Origin: an uncultured Bacteroidota bacterium
GTDB lineage: Bacteria > Bacteroidota > Bacteroidia > Bacteroidales > P3
Assembly: GCA_902775135.1 (NCBI GenBank)
Contig: CACYKY010000008.1
Coordinates: 34,358 to 98,357 of the forward strand
Length of the DNA stretch: 64,000 bases
Direction: 5' to 3'
The notes under the pieces: model-generated
Databases searched by the model: none
What the model saw: only the letters and a program-made list of their open reading frames with translations
What the model was told of the DNA's origin: nothing
Program-made: the position numbers and the translations under genes
In this document: piece after piece, positions 42,647-50,897 of the stretch
Position numbering within the stretch: the stretch's first letter is position 1
Layout: every line of letters starts with the position of its first letter

Positions 42647-43358
42647 GTTTCTTTTGTGGCAATGACAGAAAGATATACCAAAGGATTATCAGTGACAATA
42701 CTACCCAGCTGGCTTTGAAGAATATCCACTCTATGGCGAACAGCAATATACATCCGGCCAGGAAGATATACTGAGTGGAGTTGGTCTTCCAAGTCATGTC
42801 CTTGAAGTTGAATTTCAGCGAGAACATGGGCATCTCGGATATCATGAGGATATTGGTGAACATGGCTACAACGGCCAGTATGATTGCGAGAGCGAGGTTG
42901 GTGACGGAGATTCCTGACAAGGCCAGGCCCACCCAGATAAGGGCGTTGGCAGGTACGGGGAGACCGAGGAAGGAGTGACTCTGGCGGGTGTCGATATTGA
43001 ATTTTGCCAGGCGATAGGCCGCGAAGGCGGGCATGAGCACGAAGGGTAGCATGATGAGGATGACGCTCCAAAGGGGGAACAACTCTTTCATCGGCACTTC
43101 CACCATGCGGAACATGATGAAGGCTGGGGCGATACCCGAGGTGACGACATCGGCTAGGGAGTCAAGTTCTTTGCCTAGCGGGGAGGCTACGCCCAACAGA
43201 CGTGCGGCAAGACCGTCGAAGAAGTCCAGGAAAATACCGGCGCAAATCCAGATGGCGGCAAAACAGAGATTCCCTGTGACGAGCGAGGTGAAGATAGACT
43301 CCACCCCGCACATGAGGTTGCCGAGGGTGATAAGGTTGGGGATCTGACGCTTGATCAT
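42636..43358 (-). CDS. pssA: CDP-diacylglycerol--serine O-phosphatidyltransferase
   Basis: A 240-aa membrane enzyme of the CDP-alcohol phosphatidyltransferase family; it makes phosphatidylserine. The signature is D-G-x2-A-R-x8-G-x3-D-x3-D, seen as DGLAARLLGVASPLGKELDSLAD. About six to eight membrane helices. It follows the OmpA/TPR gene directly (43358/43359) and overlaps queA by 11 bp. Confidence 0.94.
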   Translation of the reverse strand: MIKRQIPNLITLGNLMCGVESIFTSLVTGNLCFAAIWICAGIFLDFFDGLAARLLGVASPLGKELDSLADVVTSGIAPAFIMFRMVEVPMKELFPLWSVILIMLPFVLMPAFAAYRLAKFNIDTRQSHSFLGLPVPANALIWVGLALSGISVTNLALAIILAVVAMFTNILMISEMPMFSLKFNFKDMTWKTNSTQYIFLAGCILLFAIEWIFFKASWVVLSLIILWYIFLSLPQKKHAE

Positions 43359-45185
43359 TTACCAGAGCTTGATGATGAGTTTGAACTCGGGGTCGTCCCA
43401 GTATTCGCGGAACTCGGTGTCGACCATGGCCTTGCGCTTGTAGTCGTATTTGTCGTCGATGGAGGCTTTGAGGTTCTTCAGGCAGTTGGTCTTGTCACCA
43501 AGACGAGCATAGCAGACGGCGCGGAGGTAGTTGACATCGGCGTTCTGGTCGAGGCAGCAGTTGAGGGTGCGGATAGCAGTTCCTGTTTCGTCATTCATCA
43601 GCTGGGCAAAGGCCAGATTGTAGGTGCAGGTGTTGCCTTTGAGGCTCTTTTGGGCTTCGGTATAGTTGCCACGCTTGAGGTTGAGGATGGGGATGTTTAC
43701 CTCGGCATCGGAACTACCTTGGCGCTGGGCTTCCTCGAAGTAGTATTTCGCCAGGGCGTAGTCCTTTTTGGCAAGGAAGAGAAGGCCCGTGTTGTTGAGC
43801 ACGTCAGGATTGTGGGGGTTGAGGTCGCGGGCTACGTTGAGGTAGCGTTCGGCCTCGTCAATGGAGTCGAGATAGAATGCCACAGCGCCGGCATTGTTCC
43901 ATGCCGCCCATTCCTGGGAGTGGTTCTCGGTGGCCCATTTGTAGTATTTCAGTTTGGTGTCGTAATTGTAGTTGATATAGGCGGCATACATCAGCTCGTC
44001 AAATGAGAGTTTGGCGGGATTGAGCGACGCCTGCTTGGCCAGCTCGGGGTCGGTTTTGCGGGCTTCAGAGTAGTAGAGTGCGATTTGTGCACGGCGCAGG
44101 TTGGGGAAAATCTCGGTCTTCAGTTCGTCGTAGGTCTCGGCCATATTGCGAATCATCTGCTCTCGCTTCAGCACGTTCTGCTGGGTTTCGACGATGTTGA
44201 TGATGGCGTGCTTGTCCTGAATTTCAGAGCCTTCAACCATCACCACGAAGTGCACCCAGTCTTCACCGGCAGCACGGTTGGTGATGATGAGTTTCTTCAG
44301 CTGCTGATATTTGTAGTATTCCACATCCTGCGGCTTTACTTTGGCACGTTTGGCCATGACGGTGAGCACCTCGTCAAGGATTTTGTTGAGCTGGGCGGTG
44401 GCCACATCGGCGCGGTTCTTCGACACACCCACGTTGTTGGTCTCCTCGCCTTCGGGCGACGCCCAACCGGTAATGCTAATTTGTTTAGGCAGACCCTGCT
44501 CGAGCATGATGCGTTTGAGGTTGAGATAGGTGTTATAGGTGTCAAACTTGCGGTTCATCTCGAAGTTCCAATCGAGGTTGGAGGTGCCGTTGAGGAAGTA
44601 GATGTCGGCGGTCTCGACAATGCCCTGGGTCTTATTGTAGTTGATGGGGGCAATGGAGATATTGCCTTTGATGTCGACCCACGAGGAGGTGTTGTTCACA
44701 CCGTCAGAGAGAAGCACGGTGGCGAATTCGACGCCGTCATTGGTATGGATGACGTCTTCCATGAATCGGGCGTCTTCATTGGTGTGGCTGGCCTTATAGC
44801 CCACGGGTGTCAGGGTGACGCGGCCGGTCTCCATGCCAGGCTTGAAATCGAACATGTCGCTATAGGTGAAGCGACCTCCTTTGGCATAGTTGATGATGGT
44901 GCCGTCGCCGTCCACCTTCTCACCTTTGAGGGTGATGGGCTCCAATGGGATGTCGCCACCTTCCCACGAAAAGACGGGCTGCAGGAACACGGCGCAACCT
45001 TTGTCAAAGTACTTTTCGGGAATCTGACCAGTGAATTTCACCACGACCTTATCGTCCATGGTCTCCACGGGGTTGGGGTTGGCTTGGTAGCGCACTTTGT
45101 TGCTGCTTGATTTCATTTTGGACAATCCGTTGCAGCCGGTGAGCAGTACCGAAGCAAGCATGAGGACAAAAAATGCTCTTCTCAT
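43359..45185 (-). CDS. Lipoprotein with OmpA-like and TPR regions
   Basis: A 608-aa lipoprotein (lipobox LLTGC, Cys near 18). Residues about 30-220 have no recognised domain; about 230-300 resembles an OmpA-C peptidoglycan-binding region (ISITGWASPEGE... NVGVSKNRADVA). The C-terminal part (about 420-600) is a set of TPR-like helix pairs (AAWNNAGAVAFYLDSIDEAERYL, then LNNTGLLFLAKKDYALAKYYFEEA). It probably ties the outer membrane to the cell wall or acts as an assembly scaffold; the function is unknown. Confidence 0.75.
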   Translation of the reverse strand: MRRAFFVLMLASVLLTGCNGLSKMKSSSNKVRYQANPNPVETMDDKVVVKFTGQIPEKYFDKGCAVFLQPVFSWEGGDIPLEPITLKGEKVDGDGTIINYAKGGRFTYSDMFDFKPGMETGRVTLTPVGYKASHTNEDARFMEDVIHTNDGVEFATVLLSDGVNNTSSWVDIKGNISIAPINYNKTQGIVETADIYFLNGTSNLDWNFEMNRKFDTYNTYLNLKRIMLEQGLPKQISITGWASPEGEETNNVGVSKNRADVATAQLNKILDEVLTVMAKRAKVKPQDVEYYKYQQLKKLIITNRAAGEDWVHFVVMVEGSEIQDKHAIINIVETQQNVLKREQMIRNMAETYDELKTEIFPNLRRAQIALYYSEARKTDPELAKQASLNPAKLSFDELMYAAYINYNYDTKLKYYKWATENHSQEWAAWNNAGAVAFYLDSIDEAERYLNVARDLNPHNPDVLNNTGLLFLAKKDYALAKYYFEEAQRQGSSDAEVNIPILNLKRGNYTEAQKSLKGNTCTYNLAFAQLMNDETGTAIRTLNCCLDQNADVNYLRAVCYARLGDKTNCLKNLKASIDDKYDYKRKAMVDTEFREYWDDPEFKLIIKLW

Positions 45186-45221
45186 TTTTATATTTATATT
45201 TTGTTTATATACATGTTTTTT

Positions 45222-45279
45222 AGGTACATAGGCGGTGTTGGTCCGCCTTTTTGTGCCTGTTGTTTAACTTGCAAATATA
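45222..45279 (-). promoter_or_regulatory. Leader of the OmpA/TPR-pssA-queA operon
   Basis: -7 box TATATTTG at 45272-45279 (minus strand), without a clear -33. About 30 bp later the leader has a GGCGG/CCGCC hairpin with a 7-nt loop (45231-45247). Beyond it is a possible 11-codon frame, not considered a gene. Confidence 0.5.
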
Positions 45280-45339
45280 GCGTTTTTTTTTTGATTGGAG
45301 AAAAAAAATACCAAATTGCCAGTTTCTTTAGGAGGGAAA

Positions 45340-48153
45340 TCAGTTAGTCGACTCACAAAATGCCTTCACGGGACAATAGCGGCATGAGTTGTCCGAGGGT
45401 GTGGCAACGAAGGGAATGTCTTGATTCATCAACTCGTTTATTTTCTCGCGTAGCAGGTCCTCGAACCTATTCAACTTCTCCGGCGTGACCTCCTCCGGGG
45501 CGCTCCCGTCATCGGTGTTCCAAGTGGCCATTTGCACGTCCGAGCGGAGGTTGCGCAGTGGATAGATGCCCGATTTTACCTTTTTGGCGGGATGTTTCGT
45601 TCGGCAGTAGAGCAGCGCATACCACATCAGTTGCAACCACTTGCCTGGCATGGCGATACCGCTTTCGCTGTAGGTGATTTCTTCCTTGTCCAGTCGGCCG
45701 GTCTTGTAGTCGATGATGCGCAGGCAACCGTTTAGTTCGTCCACACGATCGATGGTGCCTTTGAGGTTTACCTCCGGAGTGATGGCATAACCTTCAATCT
45801 TTTCCTCTACACCTTTCATTATCAAAGTGTCTCCCCGCTCCAATCGCTCTTTCTCCTGTTGGAAAATGTGTCGCAATTGCGACTCCGCCACCGAGAAAAG
45901 GAATCGGTTGCGACCTTCGGTGTTGCGTCCGCCGGAGTAGAGGTCCTTGAATGCTTCTTCCATCAGTTGCGGTAGCGCTTTCAGGGCTTCTTCCATCACC
46001 TGAGGCTTCAGGGGCTGGTTCAGATGGTCGCTGTAGACCTTTTCTAGCACAGCGTGAATACTGCTGCCTAACTGCGATGCATCCAGGTCTTCGCCGATAG
46101 TGTCGTTCTCTTCCACCTTCAGCACACGTGTATAGTAGTATTTTTTCGGGCAGTCGATGTAGTTGCAAAAACTGGTGGGCGACAATCCGTTTTGACCCAT
46201 CTCGGACAGGCGCTTCATGATGGCGTCGTTCTTCGCTATGGCGGCAGGGGATTGGCCAACGGATAGGGTGGCGTCGGCTTTCACGGAGACATGGCTCACT
46301 TCGATGCCAAACTTCGGCGCCAATTCGTATTCCACCTGTTTGATGAATCGGCTGGCCTCGCCTTTGCCCATGGCCTCGCTCTCCGAGCTGAAGAGCAGGT
46401 ATGCCTCCTCGGCACGCTGCAGTAGGCGATAGAAATGGTAGGCGTAGACGTTGTCCTTCTCCACATAAGTGGGCAATCCTGCTTCGCTCTTGAGGAAGAG
46501 GGGGATGAGTGTGTTGCCACCGCGGCCGCCTGGCAGGATTCCTTCGTTGGTGGAAAGAAGAATGACCCGCTTGAAGTCTAGGTTTCGAGTCTCCAGCATG
46601 CCCAAAATCTGCAGTCCCTTCAGGGGCTCTCCTATGAGCGAAATGCTGTGTCGAGTGGCAATGCGGTTGTATATTTTTTCCAACGTGTCGGTGTTGCCGA
46701 CAGTGTCGGGATAGGTGTCAATCAGGTCGCTCAGGTTGTCCAGTATCTCGGCAAGGCTTCCCATGGATTGCTTCTCTTTGGGGTTCTCGTCCAGTTGGGA
46801 GCTGCCGACGATGACAGAGGCTAGCTTTCGCAACAGTTTCAGGCATTCTTCTGGGGTGGGGGAGGTGTCAGGGAAGAGGTATTCTATCCGGTCGAGGTTC
46901 TTGGCGTCGGTACGTTGCAGCAGAGACATGATTTCGCTGTGGTTGCATCGTATTCGGCTTTCTTTGCGCAGCAGGTATTCCATTATGCGTCTCAATCCAG
47001 GACTCTCCAGCAGGTCGCATACGGCCCTGTCTGACAGCACCTCCACGATGTCGCTGTGGTAGTATCCGCGTGCACTATGCTGGCGGTAGAGCGAAAACAG
47101 TTTCGTCACCAGCGCATGCACCATGCTGTCTGCATAAGCATAACCCATGGTGATGTTGACGTTGTATTGCTGCTCATTCTCCAGGTCGGGCAGCGCATTG
47201 AGGGTGGGGATGAGCAGTTTCTCGTCAGCTAGCACCAATGCGGTGCTCTCGGCCTCCTTGGGGCTGAGCCATTCGCGGTGGCTAGATAGCAGCTGCCCGG
47301 CATACTTGCATTGCAGGATATTCTCCGGACAATCCACTATGGTGATGTGCTTGAGTTTGCTCTCGAAGCACGACGGGCCTTCGGGTTTCAGTTCGGGGAA
47401 GTCTTTCATGTGTTTCTCCAGGAAGTATCCGGCCTCTCCCACCTGGTTGGGCTCCAGATAGTATATGTCGTTGTCCGTCAGCAGGTGGCCTATTCCTCGC
47501 CGCACATATTCGCCGATGATGCGTTCTTCGCAGCGCGACAGGGCGTTGAAGCCAATGAAGTAGATGTCGCTATAAGGGCAGTCGTCTGCCAGGGTGCCAA
47601 TTTCTTCGGCCACCTTGCGGTAGGCCATGCCGCTATAGGCTTTCTGTTCCGATAGTAGTTTTTTCCGAAGCTCCACATAGTATTGGTATAGCGACCGGTA
47701 GAAGTCCAGATAGCGTTGCTGGAACGCTGTCAGCGGCTTGCCGCTGATGTCCCATTCTCCTATATGCTTCAAGGAATAAACGTTGTCGAAGATTATCTGT
47801 GCGTCGACCATGTATTGATCTATTTCCGAGAAGTCGCCAATCATCAGGTCGCCGAACGAGATGAAGTCCTCGAAGGTCTGGTATTTCCGCTCTGGTCCGC
47901 CAATTTTTTCGTGAATCTTGTACAGCTCGAAGAGCAGGAATTCCTTTTCAATAATCTTCAACCCGCTTAGTTGCGATATCATCTCGTCGATAGCCGTCAC
48001 TTGGGGTAGAAACGTAGCCTGCCCTAAAGTGTCGAATTGCCTGATGAAGAACCGTTTCGAACGGTTGTTGTTGAACACCACCAGCACCTGATCGGTGTTC
48101 TTGGGGTGGTCGGCGACGATGCGTCGTGCTATTTTTTTCAGGAAAGGTTCCAT
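45340..48153 (-). CDS. PD-(D/E)XK exonuclease, AddB-like
   Basis: A 937-aa protein. The N-terminal part is a degenerate helicase-like domain (VLVVFNNNRSKRFFIRQF in place of Walker A), and the C-terminal nuclease domain has GTIDRVDELNGCLRIIDYKTGR (Asp, then Asp-Tyr-Lys, the catalytic set) and a last Cys group (CRYCPVKAFC) with an upstream Cys in PTSFCNYIDCP, forming a probable Fe-S cluster as in AddB. It should work with an AddA-type helicase on double-strand breaks; that gene is not in the window. The last gene but one of this minus-strand run. Confidence 0.87.
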   Translation of the reverse strand: MEPFLKKIARRIVADHPKNTDQVLVVFNNNRSKRFFIRQFDTLGQATFLPQVTAIDEMISQLSGLKIIEKEFLLFELYKIHEKIGGPERKYQTFEDFISFGDLMIGDFSEIDQYMVDAQIIFDNVYSLKHIGEWDISGKPLTAFQQRYLDFYRSLYQYYVELRKKLLSEQKAYSGMAYRKVAEEIGTLADDCPYSDIYFIGFNALSRCEERIIGEYVRRGIGHLLTDNDIYYLEPNQVGEAGYFLEKHMKDFPELKPEGPSCFESKLKHITIVDCPENILQCKYAGQLLSSHREWLSPKEAESTALVLADEKLLIPTLNALPDLENEQQYNVNITMGYAYADSMVHALVTKLFSLYRQHSARGYYHSDIVEVLSDRAVCDLLESPGLRRIMEYLLRKESRIRCNHSEIMSLLQRTDAKNLDRIEYLFPDTSPTPEECLKLLRKLASVIVGSSQLDENPKEKQSMGSLAEILDNLSDLIDTYPDTVGNTDTLEKIYNRIATRHSISLIGEPLKGLQILGMLETRNLDFKRVILLSTNEGILPGGRGGNTLIPLFLKSEAGLPTYVEKDNVYAYHFYRLLQRAEEAYLLFSSESEAMGKGEASRFIKQVEYELAPKFGIEVSHVSVKADATLSVGQSPAAIAKNDAIMKRLSEMGQNGLSPTSFCNYIDCPKKYYYTRVLKVEENDTIGEDLDASQLGSSIHAVLEKVYSDHLNQPLKPQVMEEALKALPQLMEEAFKDLYSGGRNTEGRNRFLFSVAESQLRHIFQQEKERLERGDTLIMKGVEEKIEGYAITPEVNLKGTIDRVDELNGCLRIIDYKTGRLDKEEITYSESGIAMPGKWLQLMWYALLYCRTKHPAKKVKSGIYPLRNLRSDVQMATWNTDDGSAPEEVTPEKLNRFEDLLREKINELMNQDIPFVATPSDNSCRYCPVKAFCESTN

Positions 48154-48842
48154 TGTTTTGCTTTTTCAAGGGTTTCTGGTTTGCCCACGTCGAGCCAGTG
48201 TTCGGCATTGTGGCGGTAGTGGCTTATCCGGTGGCCTTCGGCCGACAGGCGTATGTATTCGTCTATGATGGGGTAGGGATGGTCTGCCTCGGGCAGTAAC
48301 GCAAGCAGCTCGGGTTTGATGACGCTTATGCCGCTGAACGCCAACGAGCAGTGGCCTGCCGGTAGTGGACGGTTGGTAGTGGTGCGACCAATGAGTCGGC
48401 CATCCTCTCCAAACTCCAGCATCCTTTTTGTTTCGCGCTGGCTGGCACAGAGCGTCACTAGGTTCCCTGTCTCGCGGTGCAGGCGTTCCACGTCGCGCAG
48501 GTCTATCTCCGACAGGATGTCCACATTGTGCACCAACACGTTGTCCCTTCCGGAAAACCATTTGGACGCATGCTTCAGACCTCCGCCCGTATCCAGCAAT
48601 AGTGATCGTTCGTCGCTAATGTTGATGCTTGCCTGCCATCGGTGCGAACCAACGAAGTCGATCACCTTCTCCGCGAAGTGGTGCACGTTGATGACGATGT
48701 GTTCGATTCCGGCTTTTTCCAGTCGTTGTATGGTATGCTCCAGCAGCGTCACCCCTCCAACCTCGACCAGCGCCTTAGGCCTGTCGTCGGTCAGCGGCCT
48801 CAGCCGTGTGCCTAATCCTGCAGCAAGAATAAATCCTTCCAT
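48138..48842 (-). CDS. Sugar nucleotidyltransferase, MurU-like
   Basis: A 234-aa NTP-transferase: the N-terminal LAAGLGTRLRPLTDDRPKALVEV signature and a central HNVDILSEID metal site. It is closest in length and style to MurNAc-1-phosphate uridylyltransferase (MurU) of cell-wall recycling, but other sugar-1-phosphates are possible. A kinase (AmgK-like) usually precedes it and is absent here. The end overlaps the AddB-like start by 16 bp. Confidence 0.85.
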   Translation of the reverse strand: MEGFILAAGLGTRLRPLTDDRPKALVEVGGVTLLEHTIQRLEKAGIEHIVINVHHFAEKVIDFVGSHRWQASINISDERSLLLDTGGGLKHASKWFSGRDNVLVHNVDILSEIDLRDVERLHRETGNLVTLCASQRETKRMLEFGEDGRLIGRTTTNRPLPAGHCSLAFSGISVIKPELLALLPEADHPYPIIDEYIRLSAEGHRISHYRHNAEHWLDVGKPETLEKAKQWNLS

Positions 48843-48933
48843 ATAGTGTATAACGTCGTTTGGATAGTTTTATTGTGTGTGGAGCAAACCCCGCCCGGAG
48901 GCGGCGGTGAGAGGGAAACCAGCGAAATAAAAT

Positions 48934-48954
48934 AGAGACCTTTGAGAGGTCTCT
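48934..48954 (-). terminator. Terminator between tmRNA and MurU-like gene
   Basis: AGAGACC and GGTCTCT pair around a 7-nt loop. On the plus strand it is followed by a T-run; on the minus strand by ATTTTATTT. It probably stops the tmRNA transcript. Confidence 0.75.
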
Positions 48955-48960
48955 TTTTTG

Positions 48961-49352
48961 TGGAGCTGGGCGGACTCGAACCGCCGTCCAGACAAGTAAC
49001 AAATCTGCTTTCTACATGCTTATCCGGTGGTTGGTTGTCGGGGTGGCTCCGGACATCGGCACCCAAGGCCACCCGTAGTCTCTAAAGTTTCGCCCGCAGG
49101 TAGAGACGTCGTGCAGGCTATCCCGTCTTTATGAGCACCTCCTGGTCAGTCGCCGACGGTCAGGGCCGCTGGGAGATGTCCCGTCCCTGCGCCTTGCGCG
49201 GGGATTAAGCCGAACTTACTGTGCTTCGGTTAGGCAGCGAGAGCGTAGTTGTTTTCGCCAATTATCTTTTTGCATCTGTGGTTAAGGCTTCTGGTGCGTC
49301 AGCCTGCATGCTTACAAACCCATTATCCTTGCTGTCAAAACCAGGCAGCCCC
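48961..49352 (-). ncRNA. ssrA: tmRNA
   Basis: A 392-nt transfer-messenger RNA on the minus strand. The tRNA-like ends pair: 5' GGGGCTG with 3' CAGCTCC, then A as discriminator (CCA not encoded), with the T-arm GGTTCGAGTCC. The tag reading frame ends in GENNYALAA followed by TAA (around 49215-49260), the usual proteolysis signal. It rescues stalled ribosomes and marks the incomplete protein for degradation. Confidence 0.95.
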
Positions 49353-49397
49353 AATGGGAGTTGATGGTTATGAGTTTTCGCTCTTTACCCATGATTG

Positions 49398-49424
49398 AAA
49401 AAAAAGTTCTCTACGAGGAGAACT
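49398..49424 (-). terminator. Terminator after tRNA-Asp
   Basis: AGTTCTC and GAGAACT pair (6-nt loop, 49405-49424) followed by eight T on the minus strand. Confidence 0.85.
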
Positions 49425-49434
49425 TCTTTTTGTT

Positions 49435-49512
49435 TGGCGGTCCGGACGAGACTCGAACTCGCGACCCCATGCGTGACAGGCATGTATTCTAACCAAACTG
49501 AACTACCGGACC
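49435..49512 (-). tRNA. tRNA-Asp (GTC)
   Basis: Cloverleaf on the minus strand with CCA encoded: acceptor GGTCCGG/CCGGACC, discriminator G, anticodon stem CATGC/GCATG with anticodon GTC. A standard promoter lies 40 bp upstream and a terminator directly after it. Confidence 0.97.
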
Positions 49513-49555
49513 AATCCTTCTTTTCAACTTGTGCTTTTTTTCTCGAAAGCGGATG

Positions 49556-49586
49556 CAAAAGTACGAACATTTTTGATACTGACAAA
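49556..49586 (-). promoter_or_regulatory. tRNA-Asp promoter
   Basis: TTTG (49583-49586), 19-bp spacer, TACTTTTG (49556-49563). The -7 box lies in a 32-bp block (49542-49573) identical to one at 49886-49917, the tRNA-His promoter. Confidence 0.85.
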
Positions 49587-49596
49587 ATTTTTTTTA

Positions 49597-49631
49597 ATTG
49601 AAAATTGAAAACTGGAAATTGAAAACTGATT
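49597..49631. repeat. Period-7 array upstream of tRNA-Asp
   Basis: Five heptamers: ATTGAAA twice, ACTGGAA, ATTGAAA and ACTGATT. The unit is the same as in birA and (reversed) vsr. It lies just upstream of the tRNA-Asp promoter, outside any gene. Confidence 0.8.
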
Positions 49632-49770
49632 CTCAGTATCTTGTGTATGCAATTTTTTTAATGGCCATTCCAGATTAGCCGCTCTATTCCATTTGCCTGA
49701 TAGCCCTGTTTTGCAATTTTTGCCACTTCTTGGAAACGCAATATGGAAGGTATGCTGAGAGTGGGGAAAA

Positions 49771-49796
49771 GAAAAAAAGAGACCGTTTTGGTCTCT
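49771..49796 (-). terminator. Terminator after tRNA-His
   Basis: AGAGACC and GGTCTCT pair with a 5-nt loop (49778-49796), followed by seven or eight T on the minus strand. Confidence 0.85.
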
Positions 49797-49802
49797 CTTC
49801 GG

Positions 49803-49877
49803 GGTGGGAGGTGGGGTTCGAACCCACGACCTCCAGATCCACAATCTGGCGCTCTAACCAGCTGAACTACGCCCACC
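49803..49877 (-). tRNA. tRNA-His (GTG)
   Basis: Cloverleaf on the minus strand: anticodon stem CCAGA/TCTGG with loop TTGTGGA (anticodon GTG), and the His mark of an extra 5' G (G-1) facing C73. The acceptor stem has one mismatch (C6 with U67). CCA is not encoded. Confidence 0.95.
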
Positions 49878-49899
49878 ATCTATCGCTCGAAAGCGGATG

Positions 49900-49931
49900 C
49901 AAAAGTACGAACATTTTCTAAACTGGCCAAA
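49900..49931 (-). promoter_or_regulatory. tRNA-His promoter
   Basis: TTTG (49928-49931), 20-bp spacer, TACTTTTG (49900-49907), in the second copy of the 32-bp block. Confidence 0.85.
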
Positions 49932-49955
49932 TATTTTTTCAATTTTCTTCTTAAT

Positions 49956-50372
49956 CTATTGGTTTCTAGCGTTGTTTTTCTTTGCGCGACGGCCTGTATA
50001 TTTCATCTGTTTGTCGCCGAGGAAGCATGTGAATACTATTTTTTCGCCATCGGCGCTGCCGTCGAATCGGCCAACTCGATACTTCTCGTAGGGCTTGCCT
50101 TTCGAGGTGGGAATGATGCCGTTGCCCCGCAAGCGGCCCTCAGCAAGGGTGAGGCCGGGAATCTCCATGTCTACCTTGACGGGCATCATACGGGCGAACT
50201 TCACGTTGTACATGTACAGTACTACGGTGCCCTGTTGTGTGCGGGCTAGACGTACGTCGACATCCTTGCGTGTGTAGCCATCGATTTCCATGGTGCCCAC
50301 GTAGTTTTGTGATGCGGCAGCAACGCCGAGAATTAATAATAGTAGGGTTAGTAGAGATTTCTTTGTGTTCAT
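49956..50372 (-). CDS. Exported calycin-like protein
   Basis: A 138-aa protein with a signal peptide (to about AAAS, residue 21) and a beta-rich mature part of the calycin-like type found in Bacteroides: YVGTMEIDG, VVLYMYNVKFARMMPVKVDMEIPGLTL. The C-terminus is basic (RRAKKNNARNQ). The ligand is unknown. Divergent from the next gene, with facing promoters. Confidence 0.7.
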   Translation of the reverse strand: MNTKKSLLTLLLLILGVAAASQNYVGTMEIDGYTRKDVDVRLARTQQGTVVLYMYNVKFARMMPVKVDMEIPGLTLAEGRLRGNGIIPTSKGKPYEKYRVGRFDGSADGEKIVFTCFLGDKQMKYTGRRAKKNNARNQ

Positions 50373-50413
50373 TTTCAGTCTGTTTCTTGTGTTTGGTTGT
50401 CCTGTTTTGGATG

Positions 50414-50421
50414 CAAAGATA
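50414..50421 (-). promoter_or_regulatory. -7 element for the calycin-like gene
   Basis: TATCTTTG on the minus strand, 41 bp before the ATG. Confidence 0.6.
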
Positions 50422-50453
50422 CATTTTTTTTTCTGTGGTTGTATATTTTTATG

Positions 50454-50461
50454 TACTTTTG
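50454..50461 (+). promoter_or_regulatory. -7 element for the small Cys/His-rich protein operon
   Basis: TACTTTTG, 12 bp before the ATG at 50474. The two divergent -7 boxes are 32 bp apart, so a regulator could control both. Confidence 0.6.
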
Positions 50462-50473
50462 CAGCCGATTTTG

Positions 50474-50821
50474 ATGAACAGGACTTTCAAAAATAGAATA
50501 GCGTGGCTGCTGCTGGCAGCCTATTTGCCGATGCTTGTGGCATCGGTGCTGCATGTTCATCATCTTCCTGGTGCCGAAGACATTGCCTGTTACGATTGTG
50601 TTCACCACATCGCCCATCCGGCCCACTTCGGTGAGTATCATCCTGCCGAGCAGTCCTGCCTCTACTGCCATCTGCTGTCGTTGCCCAATCTGGCATTGGC
50701 GCTGGCGGTGGGTATTGCGGTGCTGACGGCTGCGGTACGCCTGTGCGTGCCGCCTGTGACCACGGTGGCCTCTTGCTATCGTGGCTTGCTGCGCCTGCGT
50801 GCGCCGCCCGTGAGGCTCTAG
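50474..50821 (+). CDS. Small membrane protein rich in His and Cys
   Basis: A 115-aa protein: membrane helix (about 10-28), then an external segment with HVHH, CYDCVHHIAHPAHFGEYHP and CLYC (two Cys pairs and many His), and a second helix (about 72-92). This resembles DUF2946-type proteins, some of them tied to metal or haem uptake. The ATG at 50474 is chosen because the open frame upstream is non-coding in composition and holds the promoter. First gene of a likely metal-acquisition operon. Confidence 0.75.
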   Translation: MNRTFKNRIAWLLLAAYLPMLVASVLHVHHLPGAEDIACYDCVHHIAHPAHFGEYHPAEQSCLYCHLLSLPNLALALAVGIAVLTAAVRLCVPPVTTVASCYRGLLRLRAPPVRL

Positions 50822-50897
50822 TCGAAGGGAGGCAGTACCATCGGTATTGTCTCAATCCCCTGTACTCTTTGACTTGCAGTCCTCTTAATTATTATCC

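Noticed and set aside
48925..49430. Integration site for a mobile element at tmRNA and tRNA-Asp
   Set aside because: No integrase, no duplicated 3' end of either RNA, and no foreign genes are adjacent.
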